A stretch of DNA of 64,000 bases from the NCBI GenBank assembly GCA_935421135.1, contig OW285189.1:21702298-21766297 (forward strand), given 5' to 3'. The stretch is from Bugulina stolonifera. Its lineage: Eukaryota > Bryozoa > Gymnolaemata > Cheilostomatida > Bugulidae. Position 1 is the first letter of the stretch. Each line of letters starts with the position of its first letter. Shown piece after piece: positions 26,562 through 39,200 of this stretch. Both the position numbers and the translations under genes were made by a program. The notes beneath the pieces are model-generated. The model ran no database searches and was not told where the DNA came from. It worked only from the letters and a program-made list of their open reading frames with translations.

Positions 26562-26569
26562 TGACGTCA
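26562..26569. promoter_or_regulatory. Perfect CRE palindrome before an isolated ATG
   Basis: TGACGTCA, the full CREB/ATF site, lies 9 bp upstream of an ATG at 26579. That frame encodes 22 codons with a well-composed, Met/Ala/Lys-rich N-terminus and then stops. It could be a first coding exon whose partners I could not find, a very short peptide, or chance. Confidence 0.3.
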
Positions 26570-27381
26570 TTTCATACAATGGCAGCTCCCATGTCCTGGG
26601 ATAAAATGAAATTGGCTGCAGAAAAAACAGGCACGGTTTCAACCTAATTGTGATTTTATAAACGCTTTTGGTTTGGTTTGTTACTTCATTTTTGTCACAT
26701 TAACTTTATCGAATGTATCTAAATACATCATAGATAAATCCTTGAGTTCACAACGCAGATTTTGGCACTCACTTTCACTCCACTATTGACTGATGATATG
26801 ATTAAATAGTAATAGTTGATAATATCAATAGAGGGAAGTACTGCTAAGACCTGATACTCAAATATTAAAAGATGCAACCTGGTGGTAAGAACTGAATTAA
26901 AATAAATACACGCTATGCTAACTAGTTGCTTATAATAATATAATAATTATTATGTACTATGTAGGCCTAGGCTACCTACTACTTGAAATTTTCCTAACTT
27001 AACTAAAGAATTTTAGTTTGATTATTATATTATTATTTATTTTACTCCACTAATTATATTATTTTATATAACATTGAATATATATATGTAGTTAGCCTAC
27101 TATGACTATTACTGAATACTATGACTATACTTCTCCAAAGATAAATATACTAATATTAATATTAAATATAAAATTATTTAAAAACATTTGCAGTCCTAAT
27201 CATCCTAATGAGCTTCAATCTTCAACCAAAGTCTGCTTTCCTGTTCCTATGTCACTGTACTAGTACTATCTTAATTTTTTATTCAATTTTATACTGCAAA
27301 TGGCAAATGCAAGCAAGTATATTAGTGTTACAATTCATTAATCATTTAGATATTAAATTTACATCTCACATTCAATCATTC

Positions 27382-27652
27382 GGTAAAGGGACATTTCGAC
27401 AAAGACAGTTTGAAACAGGACGTTTCACAACCAGACAGTTTGAAACTGTGTAGATTAAATTTAGAAGAACACAACTTACAGATAATTAATTTTATTTTAG
27501 TTCTAAATTTAATTAGTTCAATAAAAAAAGTAATAAAATAAAAGTTAGTTGAAATTCGGTGGTTGGGGTTAGGGGTTTCAAACTGCCCGGTGTTGAACTG
27601 TCCAGTCTTGAAACGTCCTGTTTCGAACTGTCTTTTTCAAACACTCGTGAAT
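27382..27652. mobile_element. Inverted-repeat element with 11-bp flanking repeats
   Basis: The 11-bp direct repeat TTCAATCATTC flanks the segment at 27371-27381 and 27653-27663. Inside it, arms at 27399-27448 and 27577-27638 are inverted complements, sharing AAAGACAGTT-GAAACAGGACGT with one mismatch, plus internal repeats of ACAGTTTGAAAC. No transposase frame. A target duplication of 9-11 bp is typical of Mutator-like (MULE) elements, so this is probably a non-autonomous MULE. Confidence 0.65.
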
Positions 27653-27663
27653 TTCAATCATTC

Positions 27664-30221
27664 AAGCGCTTACAAATTCTGCAAAAACCATACAAAAATT
27701 TAGGGTATGGCTAATAAGAGTTGTGCATGGATGGCATTAATATGCGAAACAAACTCCTACTATAGCCTACTGAACTCTTTCACCCCTGTGTATGTGGACC
27801 TGATGATGTCTGCGTTACTTGAGCCACAGCTAGAGGGCAGCCACCAGCCATTTTTATGGAGGACAGTTTGAGAACTGAAATAAGCTGCAACCGTGCAATG
27901 AAATGTAGCACATAGCCTAGTTGTACATCTATAGCAAGATGAAGAAATGTCACTATGGTGTGAACTCTGATTGTATACAATGCTCAAAACTAATAAATAA
28001 CAGAGGTGTACCACTTCAAAAAAATATGAAACGAGAGAAGATAAAGTTGACTTTATATAAGTCATTGGCCTACTCCTCATACATCCCCAGAACCCTTCCT
28101 TAGCCTGAAATTCCAGAACCAAGACCAGTGAATTAGTTGAGGTTATTCTAATATTTAGTTAACCTTACCATTCATAGAAATGTTGTTGAAAATTCTGTTC
28201 GCACACAACCCCCAACACTGTTGTGCGAATGATTTTCATTGTGATTCTGGTAGTAATTTCTTCTGTAAGTAGCTATCACAACTTTGATCGGCTTCCTTCT
28301 CTATTACAGGATAATTGATGCTGTCTTTTATTTGAAGTACATGTATTTAAATCGAAAAATTACCTGAAATTGTATAATTTTTTTATTCATACTGTTAATT
28401 GATTGTAATGTATAAGGGTAAAGCTAACTGCTATCGACTGATCTTGCGATTCATTGCCATGCCCCATTAGCAGAATCTCTAAGACTGTTCTGTTGAATCA
28501 TTTATCAGACAACAATGATAGTGGAACATACACAGCAGCTGTAGTAACCTGTGGATGCTTAAGGAACATGATTCGGGGATCGTTATGCACAATCGAATGA
28601 CACCATTAAGAAAATGTCTACTTTCAGAGTGATATTGGTGGACATGAAACCTAAATTCATCCTAAATTTATAAATTTATACTTGAGCTTCAGGATGGTGC
28701 AAAGTTGTCCATCGATTTTATGCAGAGTATGGATTTTAATTTTCTACCAACACGGGTTTTTCTTTATGCTTTGGGGTGTTTAGAAGAGTGTTTATGTAGA
28801 GAGAAAGAATTAGTTTTTTCCATGAAGTTTTAAATTATGAAAGTGACATACACTTGTTATAGTAGCCATGAATAAATTTTCAGTCAATTGCTTGTCATTA
28901 TATTGGGATTTTTGTCCACTAATAGTAAAATGCTTTTGTTCAGATGTTATGGAAAAATGAAAATTCCATTTTCTTCTATTTTCATATACTAGTATCATTT
29001 TATTGTGAGTAGTAAAACATATTGTAAAGTCCCATAAAATCATGGAGTCAGATAATTTTTATGACACAAATTTGTACCAAGATTGTTGGTGCTGAGTTGG
29101 TATTATACATGTACATATTATTACACTTGTATATGCAATAATTATAGCTAAGACAATGATTCTCAGTGCATGTGTTAGTGATGAAACATCACTGGTACCA
29201 CTACATCTTATTTTAGCATTTGCCTCTTGGGCCAATTTCCTACCTCTAAATATACACACTCTGCACACGTGTTAGATAGTATTAATTGTGACACAGCAGA
29301 TATGTAAAAACTATGAGTAAAAGTGTAATTATATCATACTTGTACTCTGTTCATTGCTTGCAGTGCATGTGAGTGCATTTTCCTATTAGCATGATTATCA
29401 TGATAATTATGCTGACTGCATACTTCTAGTTGCATGAAGTGATCGTCCAACTTTCCAACTCTTCTAGCTGGCATGCCACCATCATTTGACGCTATCCTTT
29501 TAAACTGTCCGAGATTTGGTCAAATTCACATTTCATCTACAAGACTTACTAGCTAGCTGTGAAGTATTTTTCGCATAAGGACAATTAATAATGGTCTCTC
29601 ATTTGCCCACAGAAATTTTTAGTTCAACTTTTTCAAAACTCAGTTTTGCAATGCTAAGTTTAATAACGCTCGCTAAAATGCTACATAGACAAATCTCTTC
29701 CTGAATACTCCAGTGTGTTTCTACATAAATACACGCACGATGAAGATTTATATGGGGTTGCTGTTACTAGCCGTTACTATTTTACTAAAAAGTGGGTGTT
29801 GAAGTACGGTACAAAAGAATGGAATATGGAAACATCAGTAATAATGCTAGTTTTGCTGATGTCATCAAAGTTTCCCACGTGCTGATGTGCACACGCAGCA
29901 ACTAGTTGATTACTAAGGAGTAATTGAGGCTAATAGTTACAATCCGTCACAGTTGAGTCAATCAGTCAACTGTGACTTAGTCATTGTGTTATGATTGGTT
30001 TCCCCAATGTCATACATGTAGCTACTATATTATATGTTATATACTTATAGTGTACTGCATAATACAATATATAAATACTACTAAATGTCTGTTATGTAAT
30101 ATTCATCATCACTCCGGCTCTTCAACAACCAGCAGAAAGACGTCTTCATCATCTTCCTATAAAATATTATTTCAAGTTCTTATTTTATTTGCAAAGAGTT
30201 TGACAGACGATACATTCACAT
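27664..30221. other. Intergenic upstream of chimaerin
   Basis: A 120-codon minus-strand frame at 27760-28122 has no splice context or motif and looks accidental. Nothing else is supported. Confidence 0.4.
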
Positions 30222-33200
30222 ATGGTGATCATGCGGTCATCTGAAATGGTCAGTTTGCTGGCTGGTGGACAAAGCAAGACACTCAAGCATATTGGTGCTC
30301 CTTTAATAACTCTACCATTTGTATTTTTAGACCCCCTCGCCGCCATACAGCAATGGAAGAGAGATAGTAAGTTTATAATACATGTACATAATAATATATA
30401 TATTTGTTCATCTCACTCCTAGCCAGACATCCAATGTTTTAGACAATTGGTTTCTGTACGTTAGTTTAAATCTTAGTTTAAATCTATCATTATTTTTTGT
30501 ACTTTGATATTAGCCAATGCTTTCAAAATTTAGATTCCATGAGTCATGAATTTGCATAAAGATACATTGAACATGAAGACGTATAACAAAAAATAATCAT
30601 TTCCTATTAAGTAAATAATTACTTCCAATGTTTGAAGAGTGTTTTATAACAATAGGAATATTTGTCATATTTATGATGACTAAAATGTTTGACTGTATGA
30701 ACACAATCATGGGCTATCTGTCACATGCACAGTCTAATATATTCAACAACACTGTACATGTATTTGTTACAGTATACTATATACAGCTGCAAGCCCCAAA
30801 GCCAAGGAAGATAGAATGTCACATTGATGTAAGTAATATAATAGACCTACATGTAGATACAAATACGCTCCCATAATTATTCAATGTATCAGCGACCAAT
30901 GGCTATCACTTACTAGAATGTTATAAATAGAGTGAGCAGTGTTTCTACTTGCCAGATATCCACGTCATGTGGACTTTACCATGTGACATTGTGCATACTT
31001 AGTGTATATCCAATAACTACATTAGGCGCAGTTGGGGGTTGTAATTGGATGGATGAGATGACGTACAATATAGTACGTTCTACATGCTGTGCATATTTAT
31101 ATTTTTCGAAGTTATGGGAATTCAACAGTAAAAGCTGCTATACTTTCTCTAAAATTCACACCCAGCCGTAGACCCTATTTTAGTTGTTTATTTACTTGCC
31201 AGATCTTCTATAAGGTCCACAAGTACTTCTACTATTTCTATAACGCACTATATAGGCCTAGTATATACTATATACTACACTAATATGTTATATACTTGTA
31301 ACTATCAACTACTAAATCTAGTGACTAGCTGTTCATCCTCCTCAAATGTCACCTTTCCCCTGTGTGAGGTGAAAGCTAGTCAGCAGTCACTAATATTGGC
31401 TACTGATACACAACATGACACTATAACAGCACACTGACACCTGTGTGTTTATGTATCTTATTTATTTCACTGTCTGTTCCTCCTTGTATCATGTACATGT
31501 AGATAGACTATTTATGGTGTAGCCATTACTAGGGTTTGATAGCCTGGATTGTGTGACTAGATGTCCTGACTATACTGAGGCAGCTTCTAATATCAGTATA
31601 ATGACACTGTGTGCTGTTATTATAAATGCGTGCTTTGTATACATAGTCAGCAAAACCCTTGATCTTATGTATCAATTACATAGATACCAATTTAGTATAC
31701 ACTGCACTAAGTTATACACTGACACTAGTATTGTATGTTGTAGTAGCCTAATTTATATGACACACTGTATTTGTATTTGTGAAGGTGGAAGTCCAGTGTG
31801 TCGTAAATTTAATTGATTCAATAGTCCTCATGTGTGAAGTGAAAGTCACTACACCATACATCTATCTAATATACAATATATGCACGTCAGTTGAATACTG
31901 ATTGTAACTTTTTACATGTTAGCCTTCTATCTGTAATCAATATATTCACAGCTTTAACATGACTCCTGTAGGAGGGTAGTGGCATGCCTACAGCTAGAAA
32001 CAGTATGTAATATTGGCTAATATATCCTCATTTCTGATTAGCTGATATTGTTATCAACAGCTAATGAAATATACCCTGTTACTGTGTTGTTAGGCTACTT
32101 TTCAGTTGAAACCTGCATGTAATGAAGATCAGTCACCACAGCTCTTACAAATTTGTCTTAATTTTGGTCTACTGTACCAGTACTTGACTTAATATCATTA
32201 GAATCATGCTGGTTTATCTGTGCATGCAAGGGCTACATTTCAAAGACTAAGCCAATGACTTCCCAAGTATACCACAACTAATGAAACTGATAAATTGATT
32301 TCAGTTTTTAATTTACTGATTAATACAAAATTTCCAATGACTGTTACTTCCTGGTAACAATCTTATAGCCAAACATCTAATAGGCCTACATTGTGCATGA
32401 ATTTATATTATATTCCAATCTGTAGCATACACTAAATTTAAACAAAGTGCTACCCATCAATGCTCTGTGTGACCCAACTGTTTGTTTATACTAACTAAAA
32501 TACAAAGTGTGTGTCTATATCCATATAGGCCTACTGTGTAGTCGTACTTTAAAACATTACTTTGTGGTTTTAGATCCCCAGTAGACCAGATTTCTATGGC
32601 ACAGAGTAAGTATATGTATTGCATTCTCTACTTCCTCTATGGTGACCCTACATCTACTGTATTTGACTTCGTCATATATTTACTGTTAGTTGTATCGGGA
32701 GTTTTCTTCTCTTGTTATATCCACATAATTACATGTTGTAAATTAGTACACACCTTACTCAGCGCACTGTGCAGTTGTGCTTATGCTGTACACCTTGCCG
32801 ACTACAGTACTGACTACAGTACTGACTACAGTGCTGACTACAGTGCTGACTACAGCGCTGACTACAGTACTGACTACAGTACTGTAGTCAGTGCTGACTA
32901 CAGTGCTGACTACAGTGCTGACTACAGTGCTGACTACAGCGCTGACTACAGCGCTGACTACAGTGCTGTAGTCAGTGCTGACTACAGTACTGACTACAGT
33001 ATTGTAGTCAGTGCTGTAGTCAGTACTGTCTACTGTACTGTCTACTGTACAGGCTACTGTACTGTCTACTGTACAGACTACTGTACAGACTACTGTACAG
33101 GCTACTGTACAGGCTACTGTACATTAGTGTATTGAGTGCTGCACTTAGTACTGGGTACTAATAGCTACTAGTAGATGCAGGCTATTAAATAGTGGTAAGT

Positions 33201-36200
33201 TGGTTTGTTTGAGTATGCTATTGATATGTACACAACATTTACTACCCACAATATCAAGCAGCTGCTAAATAAAATTTGTCATTCTATATCAGCCATGTCA
33301 ATAATAGCAAGCAGCTGCATTGCATTGCCAGTACAACTTCAGTAGGTTTTCAGGAGTACGGAAAGAGAATAAAGTATTTTATGTTCTCCCAACTCAATAG
33401 GATGTAGGAGCTGAATAACGTAACAGCTTACTAATGTGATGGCATGTTCACCAGCATCATTCTTTCAGTTGATTGCTACCACCACTACCATCATCATTAC
33501 GTCACACCACATTCTCACATTGAAATGAACAGTCACACCACATTCTCACATTGAAATGAACAGTCACACCACATTCTCACATTGAAATGAACAGTCACAC
33601 CACATTCTCACATTGAAATGAACAGTCACACCACATTTTCACATTGAAATGAACAGTCACACCACATTCTCACATTGAAATGAACAGTCACACCACATTC
33701 TCACATTGAAATGAACAGTCACGCCACATTCTCACATTGAAATGAACAATAACGGTTGATATGTCTGAAAATGTTACTGTGTAAAGGTGGACATTGGAGA
33801 GTGGTCCTCTGTCATTAATAGTACTGTTCTTAGTCTACACTACCATTTCTTTACTGCTGAAAATTACCTGCATATCGTCTATAGAGAAACAATTAACTGA
33901 TAACACCGCAGTCCACGCCAAAGAAACACGATCCTATCATTACGCTTCCAAACTTGCTTTTTTGTCATATATCTAATATATAATGTCGCCTCAGTCATAC
34001 TTTTCACTGCACAAACTCCGTGTTTCATTGTACCAAACGGTCTAATAAAACCTACACTACATACATGCATGTACAATTAGCACTATAGGAAAATTAGTTT
34101 TCTATTATGATTTATTTGCTATATGATCAACACCACATAGCATATCCATGTAACACAACTGTAAAATGTTACAATATGTATGTGTAGTGCTAGTAACCAT
34201 ACGTGGATTTAGTAGTTGTCTTTTCTCTTAAGAGTGCTTACAGAGAGAAGACAATTGCAAATATGCTTGTATGATGCTATTGTAGATTTCATGGGGAGAT
34301 AAGTAGACATGAAGCTGATGAACTATTGGTGGCAGATGGTTGTTATTTGGTGCGGGAGAGTCAAAGGAACCCAGGCTGCTATACTTTAGCCATCAGGTTA
34401 GTACATGTCATGCTGCTCTCCTATTTATAAATGAGATATGTTATTTATAAATACAATCATGTGTACATACAACCTATAGTATATATACACGTACATGTAC
34501 ATGTAAATAATCGTAAATCCTGTCCAACTGTATGCTATTCTAGTAGAATACAGTTGAACTGGATTTTATAGCATAAAACAGTTTATACAGCTCATGGTAT
34601 ATATAGGCCTGACTGTGCTACAGCAAATGCATGTCTACTCCAACTTATTCTGTGATCATGGCACGTTACCCATGTTGGTATATTAATATGGTACACTCGT
34701 TTATCCATATATCAATCAACACTGTTATTTACAGGTTTGAAAAGGCCACTAAGAACTACAAACTATACTATGACACAAATCTAATGCAGCATTATGTCGG
34801 TGATAAGTATTTTGATAACCTGGATGACCTAGTAACTGACGGTCTCATATGTTTCTATGTGCACCTGAAGGCGCCGGGCTATATAGCCTCAATGAACACG
34901 GGTGATGATTCTCACTACGAGGAATCGCCATATATGAGGTATATTCACTACTCGTCTCTATACCATCTACATGTATATACCGTCGATATACCATCTATAT
35001 ACCGTCTCTATACCATCTATATGCCGTCTCTATGCTGTCTACATACCTGGGTTGACCTCGTTGACCAACTTGCTGCTTGGAAATTGAAAACAGCAACCTA
35101 CATGTATAAGCTGTAATTTCCGACCAGTCTATACTGATTGTATTATTCAGCATTAGCACAAATAAATATTATGTATTTACAGCATATTATAACTTGTGTA
35201 TATACATCTCATAGGTATTTACAGCATATTATACCTTGTGTATATACATCTCATAGGTATCGTAATGATATGATGACAAGGCGGAATAATAGACCAACAC
35301 TGAGAGGTACGAGGCCAGAGTCTCCGTCTACCCAACTACACACGTCTGCGCAACAACCTCTTCAACCACAGTCACACCACTCTCCACCACAACCGCCAAT
35401 GAGAGCGATCGCTGCTGCTGGTAGATCTTCTACCCCCGCCTTGCCTCCACGAGCTAACAGCGTCATCGCTAATGGCAGCTCAAGACGACCGGTAGGTGTC
35501 AGGCCCCCTTAGTTTTGGGTTGCATAGTTACAGTGAGTCATGGCTGGTGCTTAACTTGGAGATATATGTATGTTATGGGTATTATAGCAGCCGACCAAGC
35601 TATGTGTACATGTGTGTGTATACATTGTATATGTGTACATGTGTGTGTATACATTGTATATGTGTACATGTGTGTGTATACATTGTATAGGTGTACATGT
35701 GTGTGTATGCATTGTATATGTGTACATGTTTGTGTATACATTGTATATGTGTACATGTGTGTGTATACATTGTATATGTGTACATGTGTGTGTATGCATT
35801 GTATATGTGTACATGTGTGTGTATGCATTGTATGCGTGTACATGTGTGTGTATACAATGTATATGTGTACATGTGTGTGTATACATTGTATATGTGTACA
35901 TGTGTGTGTATACATTGTATATGTGTACATGTGTGTGTATGCATTTCTAATGTTGTATATGTGGCATGAGGTGTTAATTTCAGGTGAGAACAACTGCTAA
36001 GAAGTTATTTTCCATGATGGAACAACCTTCACCCCTGACTATATGGGTACAGCGCTATTTACTTTTAAAATTATTTTTAGCTGAGCTTTCTAGCCTTTGC
36101 TCCCGTATGTGTGTGACCTCACAGAGTGAGTGTAGTAACTGGCCTTCCCAACCCATTTCACCAAACACTCAGGCAATAACTCACCATTCCTAGAGTGGAA

Positions 36201-39200
36201 ACTTAGGAATCTGCACTATCTCTTTTTGTCTGAAGGGATTTTTCCAGTTGCAACCATTTGATTTCTTTCTTAAACACAATATTTCTCTTTTGCTTGCATC
36301 ATCTGCTTTTGCACTCAATATCAGTCAATAATCTGCGTACAAAAACAATAATTTATTTAAATGTGATCCTTCTTTTGCAAATGCTACTTAAGAATTGCTC
36401 ATAACTATAAGGACTAAAAGCTAGACATAATGCACCGTATTACATAATAATTATTTTACAGTGGATTAATCAACTGTGAATGGGCTCGGCTTCCTATCAC
36501 ATAACCAGTATATTGCCGTTTGATACAAATTTAGTTTCCTTGAGCAATCAAATCCATTAAAATTAAAAATATTGTCACTTACTCTGTTGAAATTTGTCTG
36601 AGTTCTACATTATCAATTTAAAAATCTATTGAGGGGCATTATATATTATTTACTATGATTTGAAGGATAGCTAAATTGGTCCTCTGCCTACCTAACTAAC
36701 TTTTATACACTCACATTGTTTCTGTTGATAACTTACTCTGTTAGTAAATATAATTATAACTGTATTGTTTTAAGTCATGAGCCCATTCTTTGATCTTCAC
36801 TGATTCACTTGTGAAACAACAGCTAGTAGATGGTATCATAATCTCTATACAAAGGCAGTGTAACAATAATACCTAACTTTATTGTTTTAGAATTTACATT
36901 TCTAATCTTATTGTTTTAGAATCAGCATTGTTGGTTTGTAAACTAATATAACAATATAATAATTGTTACATTGACATTAGTTTTTACTCGTTCCCTGTTA
37001 TAACTAGACTGTTTTAAAGCATTAGCTCAGTATGAGAGTTCAACTGGTGAGGTAGGTATATGGCTCGGTTCTGCTGTTAGCATGTTATATTGTTCAACTC
37101 TTATCATGTTTCAATGGTTATAATGTGCATTAGGAGTGTTGTTATATAGTAAGGAAATTGTTACAATGTTACATGTTTAATTTAGCCTCCTATGCCAACT
37201 TCTGAACCTCCAGCCAGACGGTTGAGTAGTGACGGCCTAGACGGTCCCAAGTTCATACCTTCTGCTAAAAAGGCAGGTGATTGGATGGACATCATGCAGC
37301 AGGAAAAGACTCACAATTTCAAGGTTATTATAATTATAATATACATGTATTACATTATTATATAGATCCCCATTCAGGTGGTAGTGCATCATATACATAC
37401 CACAGATAGGCCCTATGCTACGATGTCATTTATTACCCTTGAAGAAGGTGTCTGTGAGTTTAAAATAGCACCACGTATCACTTGCATCATTTAAAGTAAC
37501 ATCCTTAGGTATATAGATCATAATTATCTATGCGTACACTGTACAGTGTTCAACTTGAGTTCAAACTACCTAAGATTTAGGAATTGTCATCTCTTGTGCC
37601 ACAAGTTGACATAACTCCAAACAATTTCTAATAATACGTGTAATTCTTCATAGTATTCTCAAACAAGCAGACTAAGGTCACCAACCTAGTGCATGAATAA
37701 TTTCTGCTTTGTTGGTTACTCTATTAAATTATCCATGTTGTATATTCACATATTCTACCTTTCAGTAGGTTAATGTTTTTGATATTTTGTTTCTAGTTCA
37801 ATCGGTTTGTTATGTTTCTTTAAAAGATGTTTTTGTTACTTCTACAGACCACTACGTTCAAGTCTTTAGCCAACTGCTGGTGTGAATTCTGCTTTCATTT
37901 CATGTGGGGGTTGATACAGCAAGGTGTAGAATGTCAAGGTCAGTTACTTCTCGATACATCTCACACTATCTCGTTCTCATCTAATATTTACTTCTATTTG
38001 TTGTACTACGAGTAGTGAGAATAGTTTATACTATTCACACAGTTATATTCTACTCTAATATTCTGTAGCATCCTTGCCCATGTGATTTAGCAGTAACAAG
38101 TGATCTATGTAATTATAGGAAATACAGTATATTCGCTGAATATACATGTACATGTTGTGCTAGGTTTGTTAGGGAGACCATAGCTAGGAACAGAAAATCT
38201 TAGTATCATGGTCTGATATCTTGATGCTGACTTGAAGCTCTGCTTAGCTTACACAGTGTAGCATGCATATCACTCACACATAGTTACATACGAATACCGT
38301 GTTACAGATTGTGGGTTTAGAGCCCATAAGAAATGCTCTGAAAAGCTGCCCAACGACTGCATGCCAACTATGAAAAAACTAAAGAGAATGTTTGGCCTTG
38401 ACCTCACGACACTGCTAAAGGCGACGAATAAGTCCATACCCTACGTAGTGGAGAAGTGTATTGAGGAGATAGAAAATAGAGGTATGTGCGGCCACATGTA
38501 CATTGTACTTGTGTACCACTATCACCTGTATATGCATCCTATTACTCTGCTATGTATAGTGACTGGGTGGTGCAATACTCACCTCAAACTAAGGTGAAGC
38601 AACTCCAAAAAAGCTAAGGAAGGGCAAATAATTTTGGAGTGGCTTATATTGAATACAATATAATAGGAATAATATTCCCTGTTGAGTGAAAATATTTATT
38701 ATTCCTTACGTAAAAACATATTTATTATTTTATTTTAAATAAAATTTTACCCTTAATTTATGTTTTTCTACATAGCAAGATGAAAAAGTTCATATTCCAA
38801 ACCCAATATACCAATTCACAGTTAACGGTGATTGGAGACAGCAATTCTCTTGTATTAGCGTCACATGCAGTAGTATATGAACTAATATGGTTTGTGCTCA
38901 TGTTATACAGGCATGCATCATGAGGGATTATACAGAGTGGCAGGTTTTCATGATCACATAGAAGAAATCAGGAAGGCATTTGACCTTGGTAAGAAATACT
39001 ACGTGTGTGTTATTATGTGCATGAGATGTTATGTGTAATACAATGTAGGATGACTGTTTAGAAATGCTTGTGCTATATTTTACTAGACAATGAAAAGATC
39101 TGTATAATATTGAACAATAACAAACAAATAATATGCTTTGGAGTTGTCTATACATGAGTGATTGTGGGTGTTGTGCTGATAACTCCAAGTACGATATGCA

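Noticed and set aside
27760..28122. 120-codon minus-strand frame
   Set aside because: No splice sites, domain or composition bias; the overlapping frame on the same strand is equally open.
32596..33135. 179-codon frame with DYSTDYSA repeats
   Set aside because: Encoded by the 12-bp minisatellite inside a chimaerin intron. The first codons overlap the real 32574-32605 exon in another frame.
35515..36000. Long overlapping frames on both strands rich in Cys/Val/Tyr or His/Thr
   Set aside because: They are products of the 29-bp minisatellite, whose period leaves all frames open; no splice or start context.
37021..37053. Extra chimaerin micro-exon (21-26 bp) between 36046 and 37186
   Set aside because: The flanking exons already join in phase 0. 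The micro-exon has plausible sites, but no family residue requires it.
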